Below are positions 1 through 8,414 of a stretch of 64,000 nt of DNA, in pieces; within the stretch, counting starts at the first letter, position 1; the number at the start of each line of letters is the position of its first letter. Position numbers and translations under genes: made by a program. The DNA is from Streptomyces sp. HSG2 (GTDB lineage: Bacteria > Actinomycetota > Actinomycetes > Streptomycetales > Streptomycetaceae). The DNA is taken from positions 558,001 to 622,000 of the forward strand of contig NZ_CP066801.1 in NCBI RefSeq assembly GCF_016598575.1, read 5' to 3'. Under the pieces are notes generated by a model. The model saw only the letters and a list, made by a program, of their open reading frames with translations. It was not told the origin of the DNA and did no database searches.

Positions 1-582
1 GACGACCGTCCCCCGGGTGTCCGTGGCCCCCGCTTCCTCGTCGGTCGCGTTGGCCAGGAAGACCCCCGCGTCGCCGTTGGCGCGGGCCGTGTTGTGGCGG
101 ACCACCGAGCGCAGGGACCGTTCGATAGCGATTCCGCGTTGACCGTTCTCCTCGACCGTCGTCCGACGCACGGTCAGCTTGTCCGTACGGGTCGCCAGGA
201 GGCCGTCCCGGGCGAACCCGGACAGGGTCAGGGAGCGGATGGTGGTGCCGGTGACGGGGTCGTCGTCCGTGCCCTCCACGCAGATGCCGTTGCCCGCCCG
301 CGCGCAGGCGTTGCCGGTTCCCTCCGGGCCCGGCTTGAGTACGGTGGCCGGGCCCATGCCCCGGAGGGTCAGCCGGGAGGTGGTCACCCGGACGCTCTCC
401 CGGTAGGTGCCCGCTGAGAGCACGACGGTGTCCCCCGGCTTGGCGGCGTCGACGACCTGTTGGATGGATTGGCCCGGCTGCACGCGGTGGGTCGTGGGAC
501 CGGCGGCCGGGACGGCGGCACCCGTCGCGGCGACCACGGCCACGGTGGCGCAGGCAAGGCTGGTGATCTGGCGTCTCATCAT
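1..582 (-). CDS. Secreted right-handed beta-helix protein (N-terminal part)
   Basis: Reading the minus strand from ATG at 582 (a second ATG sits at 579) gives 194 residues in an open frame that runs off the left edge. The start MMRRQITSLACATVAVV, ending near an Ala-rich AAVPAAG, looks like a Sec signal peptide. It is followed by the VQPGQSIQQVVDAAKPGDTV and AGTYRESV motifs typical of parallel beta-helix (NosD/pectate-lyase-like) proteins, then repeated short strands such as TIRSLTLSGF and LTVRRTTVEENG. The fold is secreted or cell-surface, often carbohydrate-related. The catalytic residues, if any, lie outside the window, so no substrate can be named. No strong ribosome site is visible upstream. 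Confidence 0.75.
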   Translation of the reverse strand, partial: MMRRQITSLACATVAVVAATGAAVPAAGPTTHRVQPGQSIQQVVDAAKPGDTVVLSAGTYRESVRVTTSRLTLRGMGPATVLKPGPEGTGNACARAGNGICVEGTDDDPVTGTTIRSLTLSGFARDGLLATRTDKLTVRRTTVEENGQRGIAIERSLRSVVRHNTARANGDAGVFLANATDEEAGATDTRGTVV

Positions 583-753
583 ATTTCCGACGCTATGTCT
601 GCCCTGTGTCTTTCTCTACGCACGTTGCTCCCGCCGGGGCAGGAGGTCGGCCATCCGGCCGCACCCCGACCCGCCGTCCGAGCGGCTCTCCCGACGGCGG
701 GTCGACCCCACCCGGCGATCCGGGCGACCGAGGAGAGACCCCGCCACACCGGC

Positions 754-790
754 GCCCCGCCCACCGCCGGCACCCGACGGCGGGCGGGGC
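754..790 (-). terminator. GC-rich hairpin downstream of the VOC gene
   Basis: The left arm (754-769) pairs with the right arm (778-790) as a GC-only stem carrying a 3-nt bulge. It lies in the 292-bp gap between the stop of the VOC gene (875) and the start of the beta-helix gene (582), where a factor-independent terminator for the VOC gene would be expected. There is no T-run, as is usual in Streptomyces. The rest of 583-874 holds nothing I recognise. Confidence 0.4.
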
Positions 791-874
791 AGAGGCACGG
801 CCCCCTCGTCTCCGCGGGAACGGCGAAGCCCCCGCCCGCACGGGTGGAACGGCGAGGTCCAAAGTTCCGCCCGC

Positions 875-1282
875 TCAGGGAACGTTGATGTTCACCATCC
901 ACGGAACGCCGAAACGGTCCGTGCACATGCCGTACACGTCGCCCCAGTTCTGCTTCTCCAGCGGCACGGCTACCGTCGCGCCCACCGACAGCTTGTCCCA
1001 GTACCCACGCAGTTCCGTCTCGTCGTCGCCATTGAGACAGACCGACTGGCTGTTGCCCTGGCTGCGGCGCATCCCGGGAGGCGTGTCGGCGCCCATCAGG
1101 GTGAAGCCGGAGGGCGTCTCCAAGGCTCCGTGCATGATCTTGTCCGCCTGGGTCGCCTCCATCTCGCCCAGCGAGCCGAACGTGTGCAGGGTGAGATCGC
1201 CGCCGAACACACGCTCGTAGAACTCCATCGCCTGACGCGCGTCGCCGTCGAAGGTGAGGTACGGGTTGAGACGTGAGGTCAT
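875..1282 (-). CDS. VOC-superfamily (PhnB/glyoxalase-like) protein
   Basis: This 135-residue protein starts MTSRLNPYLTFDGDARQAME, with the FYERVFGGDL motif of the PhnB-type VOC family. It continues through a central KIMHGAL histidine motif and ends with the typical WGDVYGMCTDRFGVPWMVNI. Such proteins are small dimeric beta-alpha-beta enzymes or binding proteins; many are annotated as 3-demethylubiquinone-like or glyoxalase/bleomycin-resistance proteins, and the true substrate is unknown. The ATG at 1282 is preceded by GGAGG six bases upstream, which fixes the start. It is monocistronic, with tRNA-related sequence upstream. Confidence 0.85.
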   Translation of the reverse strand: MTSRLNPYLTFDGDARQAMEFYERVFGGDLTLHTFGSLGEMEATQADKIMHGALETPSGFTLMGADTPPGMRRSQGNSQSVCLNGDDETELRGYWDKLSVGATVAVPLEKQNWGDVYGMCTDRFGVPWMVNINVP

Positions 1283-1486
1283 GACTGCCTCCGGTGGGTA
1301 CGAGGGGTCGGTGCTCCGCACGCTAACGCGCGCGCGCCGCCGCGGCCCGCCGAACGACGCACCCGGGCATCCCGGGGTGCCTCCCTGGACGCCGGCGTAC
1401 GCGCGGAGCCGGGCCGCCGGCGGCATCGGAGCCCGGCTTCGCACACGGGGCGAAGGGCCCCGACCCCGAGGATCACTGCCGCCTCG

Positions 1487-1532
1487 CACCGTCGGGTCGA
1501 CAGGGTTCGGACCTGCGACGCCTTGACCCCCA
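1487..1532 (-). pseudogene. Relic of a tRNA-Pro 3' half
   Basis: Bases 1492-1532 match the 3' part of the tRNA-Pro at 1890-1930 in the same orientation, 36 of 41 positions identical, from the anticodon through the T arm to the discriminator base. Five further bases beyond the 3' end also match. The D arm and the 5' acceptor strand are absent. A repeated tRNA 3' end downstream of an intact tRNA is the footprint that tRNA-targeting integrative elements leave (attL/attR). Only about 357 bp remain between the copies, so any element has been lost. Confidence 0.6.
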
Positions 1533-1889
1533 CTGGGCGAACGCCCACGCCGGTCGCTACGGTTCGCGAGGCCCGTGCGAGACGACCTGGAAACGACGAA
1601 GCCCCTGCTCGGTCGCGGCATGTCGACGCGAGGACGCGCCCGAGGCGCGCGAAGGGCCGGCCGACTACGGGCAGGTGTCGCTCGCCTGGGCAGGAGTACG
1701 CCACCCGTTTCGGGTCGGAGAGCCGGAAAGGTCGGCTTCACCGACCGGCGGTCGCTCAGGGCGGATTCGGAGAAGCCGGCCGAACCTCGACCGGCCTTGA
1801 TCAACGGCATTGTGGAGAAGGGCCGGACGGCTTCCCCGGAAACGATCGAGAGGGGCCCCGAAGGGCCCCTCCGACCTCGTACCTCACCG
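1533..1889. other. Non-coding gap between tRNA-Pro relic and tRNA-Pro
   Basis: No reading frame here has a plausible start, ribosome site or recognisable product, and open frames are shadows created by GC bias. It is bounded by the relic (ending 1532) and the intact tRNA-Pro 3' end (1890), so it may be what remains of an excised or deleted integrated element. The adjoining 1283-1486, upstream of the VOC gene, also shows no gene. Confidence 0.4.
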
Positions 1890-1963
<74 letters not shown>

Positions 1964-2059
1964 GTACCCGTGCACGGATCCCCGTGCGCTCGGCGAGACA
2001 GCACTCTACCCCACTCGTCCCCCGTGCCGAAGCGAGCCCTGACACGAGACACTGAGGGC

Positions 2060-2602
2060 ATGGACGGCAACAGCCCCGACAGGCCGGGGAACCACCGGGC
2101 ATCGGCCGCGAAGCCAGGGGCGCGCGACCGTGACGGAGCGGGACGGGCCCGCAACGCACGACCCCGGGACGGCCTGGGGCGCCCCCTCCCCCACGACGCG
2201 CGGGGCGTGCCCCGACAACCCGAGGGGGTGGTGCGCGCGCCGGAGGCGACTGTCGCCGAGGCTCAACGTCTGCTCGACGAGGGCAAACCCTTCCACGCGC
2301 ACGAGGTGTTCGAGGACGCGTGGAAATCCGGCCCCGAGGACGAGCGCGAGCTGTGGCGTGGTCTGGCGCAGCTGTGCGTGGGGCTGACCCACACGGCCCG
2401 GGGGAACTCCGCGGGCGGTGATCGGCTGTTGCGACGCGGGGCCGCGACGGTCGAGGAGTGGGGACGCCGACACGGTGGGGAGCGGCCCCACGGGATCGCG
2501 CTCGGCCCGTTGGTCGCGTGGGCCCGCGCCCTGGCGTCCGAGGTGGCGACCGGCCCGGGCACGCCCCCGACGGCGGTCCCCGTCCCCAGGCTCCGCGGCT
2601 GA
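2060..2602 (+). CDS. DUF309 domain protein
   Basis: This 180-residue protein carries the DUF309 core in its second half: LLDEGKPFHAHEVFEDAWK, then ELWRGLAQLCVGLTHTARGN and GGDRLLRRGA, a short helical fold with a conserved H-x-H-E-x-x-E pattern. The N-terminal 70 residues are Arg/Pro-rich with the GRARNARPRDGLGRPLP stretch common to actinomycete members. The family is widespread in Streptomyces with no proven activity. The ATG at 2060 has only a weak Shine-Dalgarno, so the true start could lie further in. It is transcribed away from tRNA-Pro and toward cobF, 73 bp away. Confidence 0.75.
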   Translation: MDGNSPDRPGNHRASAAKPGARDRDGAGRARNARPRDGLGRPLPHDARGVPRQPEGVVRAPEATVAEAQRLLDEGKPFHAHEVFEDAWKSGPEDERELWRGLAQLCVGLTHTARGNSAGGDRLLRRGAATVEEWGRRHGGERPHGIALGPLVAWARALASEVATGPGTPPTAVPVPRLRG

Positions 2603-2675
2603 GCCCGTCGACTCCGGTGCCGGTCCCGCCCGGCCCGGCCGAACCGCTGTGCGAGCCGTACGGCAGACTCGGGGC

Positions 2676-3449
2676 GTGCGGAAGATCCATGTCATCGGAA
2701 TCGGAGCGGGCGACCCGGAGCAGCTGACCCTGCAGGCGGTCCGGGCGCTGCGGGACACGGACGTGTTCTTCGTCCTGGACAAGGGGGAGGCCAAAGCGGA
2801 CCTGACGGCACTGCGCCGGGACATCCTGGCAGCACACGTGCCGGAGGGGACGTACCGGGTCGTGCGGGCGCGCGATCCGGAGCGGGACCGGCGGGCCGGC
2901 GGAACCGCGTACGCCCCCGCCGTCGGGGACTGGCGCGGAGCCCGTGCCGACATCTACGAGCGACTGATCACCGAGCAGCTCGACGCCGACGGGACCGGGG
3001 CGTTCCTGGTCTGGGGCGACCCCTCGCTGTACGACAGCACGCTGGGGATCCTGGAGGAGCTGCTCGACCGAGGGACCGTGTCCTTCGAGTACGACGTGGT
3101 GCCCGGCATCAGCAGCGTCTCGTCCCTGATGGCGAGGCACCGCACGACGTTGAACCGCGTCGGGCGCCCCGTGCAGATCACCACCGGGCGCCGGCTCGCC
3201 GAGGGCTACCCGCGCGAGACCGACGACGTGGTCGTGATGCTCGACGCCCACCAGGCGTTCCGACGGTACGTCGACCAGGACGTGGACATCTACTGGGGCG
3301 CCTACCTGGGCACCGCCGACGAGATACTCGTCTCGGGCCCGTTGGGCGAGGTGGCGCCCCGGATCGAGCGACTGCGCGCGGAGGCCAGGGAACGCAAGGG
3401 CTGGATCATGGACACCTATCTGCTGCGGCGCGATCCAGGGTGCGACTGA
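2676..3449 (+). CDS. cobF: Precorrin-6A synthase (deacetylating)
   Basis: This 257-residue tetrapyrrole methylase starts at GTG 2676, giving VRKIHVIGIGAGDPEQLT, the glycine-rich loop of the S-adenosylmethionine site. VWGDPSLYDSTLGILEEL and VVPGISSVSSLMARH follow, as in CobF. It methylates precorrin-5 at C-1 with loss of the acetyl group in the aerobic cobalamin pathway. Length matches the family (about 250). It converges on cobK with only 26 bp between the stops, so two consecutive pathway steps (cobF, then cobK) sit side by side on opposite strands. The rest of the cobalamin pathway must lie elsewhere. Confidence 0.92.
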   Translation: MRKIHVIGIGAGDPEQLTLQAVRALRDTDVFFVLDKGEAKADLTALRRDILAAHVPEGTYRVVRARDPERDRRAGGTAYAPAVGDWRGARADIYERLITEQLDADGTGAFLVWGDPSLYDSTLGILEELLDRGTVSFEYDVVPGISSVSSLMARHRTTLNRVGRPVQITTGRRLAEGYPRETDDVVVMLDAHQAFRRYVDQDVDIYWGAYLGTADEILVSGPLGEVAPRIERLRAEARERKGWIMDTYLLRRDPGCD

Positions 3450-3475
3450 CGCCTCCGCGGGGCGTGCGCGACCCG

Positions 3476-4222
3476 TCAGGTGGGGCGCAGGCCGAGACGG
3501 TCCAGGACTCCGGGGACGTCGGTCACCGCCCACACCCCCTCGGGTAGCGGCGGCCTGCGCACGACGACGACGGGCAGGGCGAGATCGCGGGCGGCGGCGA
3601 GCTTCGCGGACGTGGCGCTCCCTCCACTGTCCTTGGCCACCAGTGTCTCGACGCGATGCGCGCGGAGCAGGGCCGTCTCCTCCTCGACGGTGAACGGTCC
3701 GCGATCCAGCACGATGTGGACACGGGGTGGCAGCGGCGGTTTCGGAGGCTCCACACATCGGGCGACGAAGTCCACGTCCCGCAGGTGCGCGAAGGCTCCG
3801 ATGCCGGTCCGGCCGACGGTGAGGAGGACCCGCCGTCCCAGGTCGGGAAGGAGTTCGGCGGCCTCGGCGAGCGACTCGACGGGGTGCCAACGGTCTCCGG
3901 GCACCGGACACCAGCCAGGGCGCCGCACCACGACCAGGGGCACCGCCGCCGACTCGGCTGCCCGCACGGCGTGGGCGGTGATGGCCTGGGCGAAGGGATG
4001 GGTGGCGTCCACCAGCGCGGTCACCCGGTGCGCGCGCAGCCAGGCGGCCAGCCCCTCGGGGCCGCCGAACCCCCCGGTGCGCACCTCCCCGGCGAGCGGG
4101 CCCGGCCGTCCCACGCGTCCCGCGAGCGAGGTGGTGACGCGCACGCCGGCCCGCCCGGCCAGGTCGGCGACCAGGACGCGGGCCTCCGTGGTCCCGCCGA
4201 GGACGAGGACGTGCGCCGACAC
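3476..4222 (-). CDS. cobK: Precorrin-6A reductase
   Basis: This 248-residue protein starts at GTG 4222 (VSAHVLVLGGTTEARVLVADL), with the nucleotide-binding GGTTEAR motif characteristic of CobK/CbiJ. VDATHPFAQAITAHAV and LTVGRTGIGAF are further family signatures. It reduces precorrin-6A to precorrin-6B with NADPH, the step after CobF. Length is normal for the family. It is convergent with cobF. An 89-bp gap separates its start from the upstream thiolase on the same strand, so co-transcription with the thiolase is possible but unproven. Confidence 0.92.
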   Translation of the reverse strand: MSAHVLVLGGTTEARVLVADLAGRAGVRVTTSLAGRVGRPGPLAGEVRTGGFGGPEGLAAWLRAHRVTALVDATHPFAQAITAHAVRAAESAAVPLVVVRRPGWCPVPGDRWHPVESLAEAAELLPDLGRRVLLTVGRTGIGAFAHLRDVDFVARCVEPPKPPLPPRVHIVLDRGPFTVEEETALLRAHRVETLVAKDSGGSATSAKLAAARDLALPVVVVRRPPLPEGVWAVTDVPGVLDRLGLRPT

Positions 4223-4311
4223 GGCCCCGAGCCTACGGCCCCCGCCGGATCCCCGAGCCGCCGGGTCGGGGCCGAGGGTCCGGGCGGCGCCGCCGGCGCG
4301 TCCGACGCCGG

Positions 4312-5502
4312 TCAGTCCCGCTCGACGAGCACCGCGCTCCCCTGTCCCACCCCGACGCACATGGTGGCCAGTCCGCGCGTGGTCCCGTTGCGGCGCATGC
4401 GGTGGAGCAGGGTGGTGAGGATCCGTGCGCCGGAGCAGCCGAGAGGGTGTCCGAGGGCGATGGCACCGCCGGAGGGGTTGACCAGATCCGGATCGATCCC
4501 GATGGCGTCCACGCAGGCGAGCGCCTGCGCGGCGAAAGCCTCGTTCACCTCGGCCTCCTGGACGTCCTCGATCCGCCAGCCCGCCCGGTCCAGTGCCCTT
4601 CGGGTGGCGGGCACGGGACCGATGCCCATCACGTCGGGATGGACGCCGACCGAGGTCCCGACGACGTAGCGCCCCAGGGACTCCAGACCGAGCTCGCCGA
4701 GGGCCTCCTCGCTCACCAGGAGGAGTCCGGCGGCGCCGTCGTTCATCGGGGAGGCGTTGCCCGCCGTGACCGTGCCACCGGCACGGAAGGCCGGGGCGAG
4801 GCCGGCGAGCTTGTCGAGGGAGGTGTCCTCCCGCACGCACTCGTCGCGCGTCACGGTGACTCCGTCGGGACGGAGGACGGGCAGCACCTCGTCGTCGAAG
4901 TGACCGCGCTCGCGCGCCTCGGCCGCCGACCGGTGGCTGCGCAGGGCGAACGCGTCCTGCCGTTCCCGGGAGATCCCGTGCCTCTCGGCGACTTCCTCCG
5001 CCGTCTCCCCCATGGCCGACAACCCGTGCAGCTCCCGCATGGCCGGATTGACCAGTCGCCAGCCCAGGCGGGTGTCGAAGGTGACCATCCGGTGGGGCAG
5101 CGCCTCGTCCGGGCGGGGCAGCACGAACGGTGCGCGACTCATCGACTCCGAGCCACCCGCGAGGACGATGTCCGCCTCGCCGGCGGCGATGGCGCGGGCG
5201 GCCGTGGTGACGGCCTCCAGTCCGGAGGCGCACAGTCGGTTGACGGTGGCGCCCGGCACGCTGTCGGGCAGCCCGGCGAGCAGCGCCGCCATCCTGGCGA
5301 CGTTCCGGTTGTCCTCGCCGGACTGGTTGGCCGCACCCCAGTAGACGTCGTCCACACGAGCCGGGTCCAGCGTCGGCACACCCTCGACCAGACCCCTGAT
5401 CACCTTGGCCGCCAGGTCGTCGGGACGAACCTCGCACAGGGAGCCACGCAGTCGTCCGATGGGGGTGCGGCGGGCCGCCGCGAAATGGACCGGGCGCACC
5501 AC
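4312..5502 (-). CDS. Thiolase family acetyl-CoA C-acyltransferase
   Basis: This 396-residue thiolase uses tandem GTG codons (5502 and 5499); AGGAG precedes the first. The nucleophile is Cys91 in NRLCASGLEA, and the C-terminal GHPLGCSGAR and CVGVGQGSA motifs carry the catalytic His and second Cys. The protein resembles PcaF/3-ketoacyl-CoA thiolases that cleave or condense acyl-CoAs. The N-terminal text RPVHFAAARRTPIGRLRGSL is typical of the beta-ketoadipyl subgroup, but no aromatic-degradation genes adjoin it, so the substrate is open. It is divergent from the Dps gene across a 367-bp control region. Confidence 0.85.
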   Translation of the reverse strand: MVRPVHFAAARRTPIGRLRGSLCEVRPDDLAAKVIRGLVEGVPTLDPARVDDVYWGAANQSGEDNRNVARMAALLAGLPDSVPGATVNRLCASGLEAVTTAARAIAAGEADIVLAGGSESMSRAPFVLPRPDEALPHRMVTFDTRLGWRLVNPAMRELHGLSAMGETAEEVAERHGISRERQDAFALRSHRSAAEARERGHFDDEVLPVLRPDGVTVTRDECVREDTSLDKLAGLAPAFRAGGTVTAGNASPMNDGAAGLLLVSEEALGELGLESLGRYVVGTSVGVHPDVMGIGPVPATRRALDRAGWRIEDVQEAEVNEAFAAQALACVDAIGIDPDLVNPSGGAIALGHPLGCSGARILTTLLHRMRRNGTTRGLATMCVGVGQGSAVLVERD

Positions 5503-5592
5503 AGGGTCTCCTGACCGTCGTGACCTGCCATGGGGCGGGTCCGCGCGCGGGCCCGCGTCGTCGAGCCGTCCGCCGGGCGCCGACGGTCTCGG

Positions 5593-5621
5593 ACTATAGC
5601 CGGCGGCGCGCCGGCGGGGAA
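5593..5621 (-). promoter_or_regulatory. Candidate thiolase promoter with a palindrome filling the spacer
   Basis: On the minus strand TATAGT (5593-5598) forms a good -10 and TTCCCC (5616-5621) a weak -35, spaced exactly 17 bp. The spacer (5599-5615) is the inverted repeat GCCGGCG-gcg-CGCCGGC. A repressor there would occlude polymerase. The predicted start is about 84 bp upstream of the thiolase GTG. This is inference from sequence only. Confidence 0.4.
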
Positions 5622-5731
5622 GATCCCCTGCGAACGCTCCGGAGCGACGTCCGGAACGGGGCGGCTGCCGTGCTCTCCCAGCGAGGGAATCCGAAACCGG
5701 GGCGGGTGCGTGGAGCCCGTTCCCGACGGAC

Positions 5732-5757
5732 GTTTGCTCCCCGCGGGCTCGGGGCAC
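5732..5757 (+). promoter_or_regulatory. Candidate stress-sigma promoter of the Dps gene
   Basis: GTTTG (5732-5736) and GGGCAC (5752-5757), 15 bp apart, resemble the Streptomyces sigma-B/sigma-H consensus (GTTT...GGGTAC). It lies about 110 bp upstream of the Dps start. Dps genes are commonly under stress sigma factors. The match is partial. The remainder of 5503-5869 shows no other gene. Confidence 0.3.
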
Positions 5758-5869
5758 CCGCGTCGACGGAGCGACGGCGGACCGGCCTCCTCGGGCGACG
5801 CCTCGAAGGACAGGTCCCGCCGTCGAATCGACGCACCGCACGGAAGACGGGGACAAGGAGAAGCACCGT

Positions 5870-6352
5870 ATGACTGTCGTGAAGAGCACGATTCCGGAGG
5901 CCGCCCGCCAGGTGACGGGGGACGCGCTGCAGGGCACCCTCGTGGATCTGCTGGGGCTCTCCCTGATCGCGAAGCAGGTGCACTGGAACGTCGTCGGGCC
6001 GCGGTTCCGTTCCATCCACCTCCAGCTCGACGAGGTCGTCGAGTCGGCCCGGTCCTACGCGGACACGGTCGCGGAGCGTTCGGTGGCCCTCGGAGTGCCG
6101 GCCGACGGCCGGCCGGAGACCGTCGCCACGGCGTTCACCCTGCCCGGCGCCAAGGAGGGTTGGATACGCGACAACGACGTGGTCGCGCTGATGGTGGAGA
6201 GCCTGGGGGCGGCCGTCTCCCGGCTCCGGGAACGGATAGCGGCCACCGAGGAGGCCGACCCGGTCAGCCAGGACCTGTTGATCGCCATCACGGCGGACCT
6301 GGAGAAGCAGCGCTGGATGTTCGACGCGGAGAACTGGCCTCGGGAGCCGTGA
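5870..6352 (+). CDS. Dps-family DNA-protecting ferritin
   Basis: This 160-residue protein has the Dps ferroxidase ligands in order: His38 (KQVHWNVVGP), His50 and Asp54 (SIHLQLDEVVE), then Asp65 and Glu69 (YADTVAE). Subunits form a 12-mer that oxidises and stores iron and compacts DNA during stress. N- and C-terminal tails are short, so it resembles the shorter of the Streptomyces Dps paralogues. The ATG at 5870 follows AAGGAG nine bases upstream. It stands alone, divergent from the thiolase, with a possible stress promoter upstream. Confidence 0.9.
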   Translation: MTVVKSTIPEAARQVTGDALQGTLVDLLGLSLIAKQVHWNVVGPRFRSIHLQLDEVVESARSYADTVAERSVALGVPADGRPETVATAFTLPGAKEGWIRDNDVVALMVESLGAAVSRLRERIAATEEADPVSQDLLIAITADLEKQRWMFDAENWPREP

Positions 6353-6647
6353 TCGCGGGCCCGCTCCGCGGCCATGGCGCTCCGGAGTCGGCGGGGACGC
6401 CGGCCCGCACGCGTCCCGCCCCTGGCACCGGCACGCGACGGCGAGGGGCGGGACGACGGACCCTCCGCCCGGCGGGATCGGGTGGCGGTCTGCGGGGCGA
6501 CGTCCGGAGGCGGTGACCGACACCGGTCGGCTCGACTCGGAGACGGTGGGGTGATCCGGGTCACCCGATCGGTGTCCGTGTGGTGGTGGGTCCCCTGGGA
6601 CGGTGCTGCGCTGGGCGCAAGCGCCACGTTCCCAGGAGGCATCCCCG

Positions 6648-7601
6648 ATGATCCGTCGCCACACCCGACCCGCCCGCCTGATCGCCACGGCGGTCACCGC
6701 GGGCGCGCTACTTACCACCGCCGCCTGCGCGGACAGTTCCTCGGACACCTCGGGCACGCGAGCCGAGACGGCCGCCGCGGCCGAGGCCGCCGCCCGGCAG
6801 ACCGAGGGTTCGTCCGGAACCCTGACCAGCGAGCAGGCCCGCCAGGCATTGATCACCGAGGAGGACCTGGAGGACGACTGGCAGGAGGTGGACGGCGCCG
6901 ACGACTGGGACGACGACCTGGAGATCGGCGGCGTCGACGTCGACGACTTCCTCGATCCGGCCGACGACGACGACAACTGCGAGAGGTTGATCGACGACCT
7001 CTTCGACGACGATCTCCTCAGCGACCCCACCGGCGCGGAGGCGGTACGAGGTTTCGCGATGGGCGACGCGCGTCTGCTCAACCAGGTCGCCTCCTACAAC
7101 TCCGGGCGCCTGGACAGCTCCATGGACTGGTTGAAGGACCTGCCCTCGCAGTGCGACCAGTTCACGGTCACCGATGACGACGAACAGCGGACCGTCCAGA
7201 TCGTGGAGATGTCCCTTCCCGATCTCGGCGACGACCGCCAGGGTCTCGAGATCACGGTGCAGGGGGACTCCGAGAACCCCTCCACCCTCACCTTCGATCT
7301 GGCCGTGGTGCGGATCGGCGACAACGCCTTGACCATCACCTCCGGCAGCCCGGACGGCGGGGAGCAGGACTCCGTCCGCCAGGGGGCAGAGGCCGGCACT
7401 CAGCGGCTCCAGGACGTGCTGGGCGGCGGCGACGGCGACGGCGACGACTCGTCGTCGGAGTCCCCGTCGGGCTCGCCCTCGGGGTCGCCGACCGAGTCCC
7501 CCACGCAGTCTCCGTCGGAGTCCCCGACCGAGTCCCCCACCGAATCACCGTCGGAGTCCCCGACCCAGTCGCCCACCGAGTCGCCCACCGACGGCGGCTG
7601 A
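6648..7601 (+). CDS. Acidic lipoprotein with Ser-Pro repeat tail
   Basis: This 317-residue protein starts with Arg-rich MIRRHTRPAR, a hydrophobic segment and a lipobox-like LLTTAAC, with Cys27 as the probable lipid anchor. Residues about 75-125 are very rich in Asp (DDWDDDLEIGG, PADDDDNCERLIDDLFDDD) and could bind cations. A folded domain follows to about residue 265. The tail is GDGDGDD and then roughly a dozen SESPT/SGSPT/TQSP units, a wall-spanning or glycosylatable linker. AGGAGG precedes the ATG. I do not recognise a named family; similar sensor-like lipoproteins with a Ser/Pro tail are common in Streptomyces. A 13-bp terminator follows. Confidence 0.7.
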   Translation: MIRRHTRPARLIATAVTAGALLTTAACADSSSDTSGTRAETAAAAEAAARQTEGSSGTLTSEQARQALITEEDLEDDWQEVDGADDWDDDLEIGGVDVDDFLDPADDDDNCERLIDDLFDDDLLSDPTGAEAVRGFAMGDARLLNQVASYNSGRLDSSMDWLKDLPSQCDQFTVTDDDEQRTVQIVEMSLPDLGDDRQGLEITVQGDSENPSTLTFDLAVVRIGDNALTITSGSPDGGEQDSVRQGAEAGTQRLQDVLGGGDGDGDDSSSESPSGSPSGSPTESPTQSPSESPTESPTESPSESPTQSPTESPTDGG

Positions 7602-7614
7602 TCCGACCGCCCCA

Positions 7615-7668
7615 CGAGCCGTGGAGTACCGACGCCCCGTCCCCCGGGCATCGGGACTCCACGGCTCG
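7615..7668 (+). terminator. Hairpin terminator after the lipoprotein gene
   Basis: CGAGCCGTGGAGT (7615-7627) and ACTCCACGGCTCG (7656-7668) are perfect 13-bp arms around a 28-nt loop, starting 14 bp after the lipoprotein stop. No T-run follows, which is usual in actinomycetes. Confidence 0.6.
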
Positions 7669-7808
7669 CCCACGCGGTGCTTCGCCGTTCGTGGGACATC
7701 GGTGATCAGTGAGCTGCACAATGGACTCGACCGTCGGCCCGGCGCGAAGGCGCGCGGGGTGGAGTGAGAGGCAGTGGCACGACCCGCGCCGGAGAACGCG
7801 GCGCCCTC

Positions 7809-7837
7809 CGGACAATCGAAGACGTTGAAAGTATGAT
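7809..7837 (+). promoter_or_regulatory. Promoter of the DUF4916 gene, predicted leaderless
   Basis: CGGACA (7809-7814) and TATGAT (7832-7837) are spaced 17 bp. The -10 ends six bases before ATG 7844, so transcription would begin at or within a base or two of the start codon and give a leaderless mRNA. No Shine-Dalgarno is needed or seen. Confidence 0.55.
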
Positions 7838-7843
7838 CACGTG

Positions 7844-8380
7844 ATGTCTGACATGACCGAAACCACGCCCGGCTGGCTCTCCACGGACGAGCTCGAGATC
7901 GTCCGGTCTCGCATGCCGGTTCTCTACGTCGAGGCCGTGCCCGTGCGGGTGGACGACAGCGGCGACGTGACCGAGGTCGGCCTGCTGCTGCGCATCGGCC
8001 CCGACGGCACGGTCAACCGCACTCTGGTGTCCGGTCGGGTACTGCACCACGAACGGGTCAGGGACGCCCTGCTGCGCCATCTGGAGAAGGACCTGGGGCC
8101 CGTGGCCCTGCCCCGTGTTCCGGCCTCGCTCCAGCCCTTCACCGTGGCGGAGTACTTCCCGACCCAGGGCGTCACGGCCTACCACGACCCACGCCAGCAC
8201 GCGGTGTCGCTCGCCTACGTCGTCCCGGTGAGCGGCGACTGCCGCCCCCGGCAGGACGCCCTCGACCTCGTCTGGTTCACCCCCCGGGAGGCACTGTCCC
8301 CCGCCGTGCAGAGCGAGATGCCCGGCGGACACGGGGTGCTGTTGAAGCAGGCGATGGCCCACGCGGGCCACGTCGTCTGA
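7844..8380 (+). CDS. Nudix-like DUF4916 protein
   Basis: This 178-residue protein begins MSDMTETTPGWLSTDELEIV and contains LYVEAVPVRVDDSGDVTEVGLLLR, RTLVSGRVLHHERVRDALLRH and a C-terminal EMPGGHGVLLKQAM. This is the DUF4916 family of actinobacterial Nudix-fold proteins. The canonical Nudix box GX5EX7REUXEEXGU is not visible, so hydrolase activity is doubtful. A GTG at 7841 is an alternative start; ATG 7844 is preferred because the -10 hexamer predicts a transcript starting there. It converges on the P450 gene, 34 bp away. Confidence 0.8.
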   Translation: MSDMTETTPGWLSTDELEIVRSRMPVLYVEAVPVRVDDSGDVTEVGLLLRIGPDGTVNRTLVSGRVLHHERVRDALLRHLEKDLGPVALPRVPASLQPFTVAEYFPTQGVTAYHDPRQHAVSLAYVVPVSGDCRPRQDALDLVWFTPREALSPAVQSEMPGGHGVLLKQAMAHAGHVV

Positions 8381-8414
8381 CATCCGCCGGTTCCGGCCGA
8401 GGCTCCGCGAGCCG

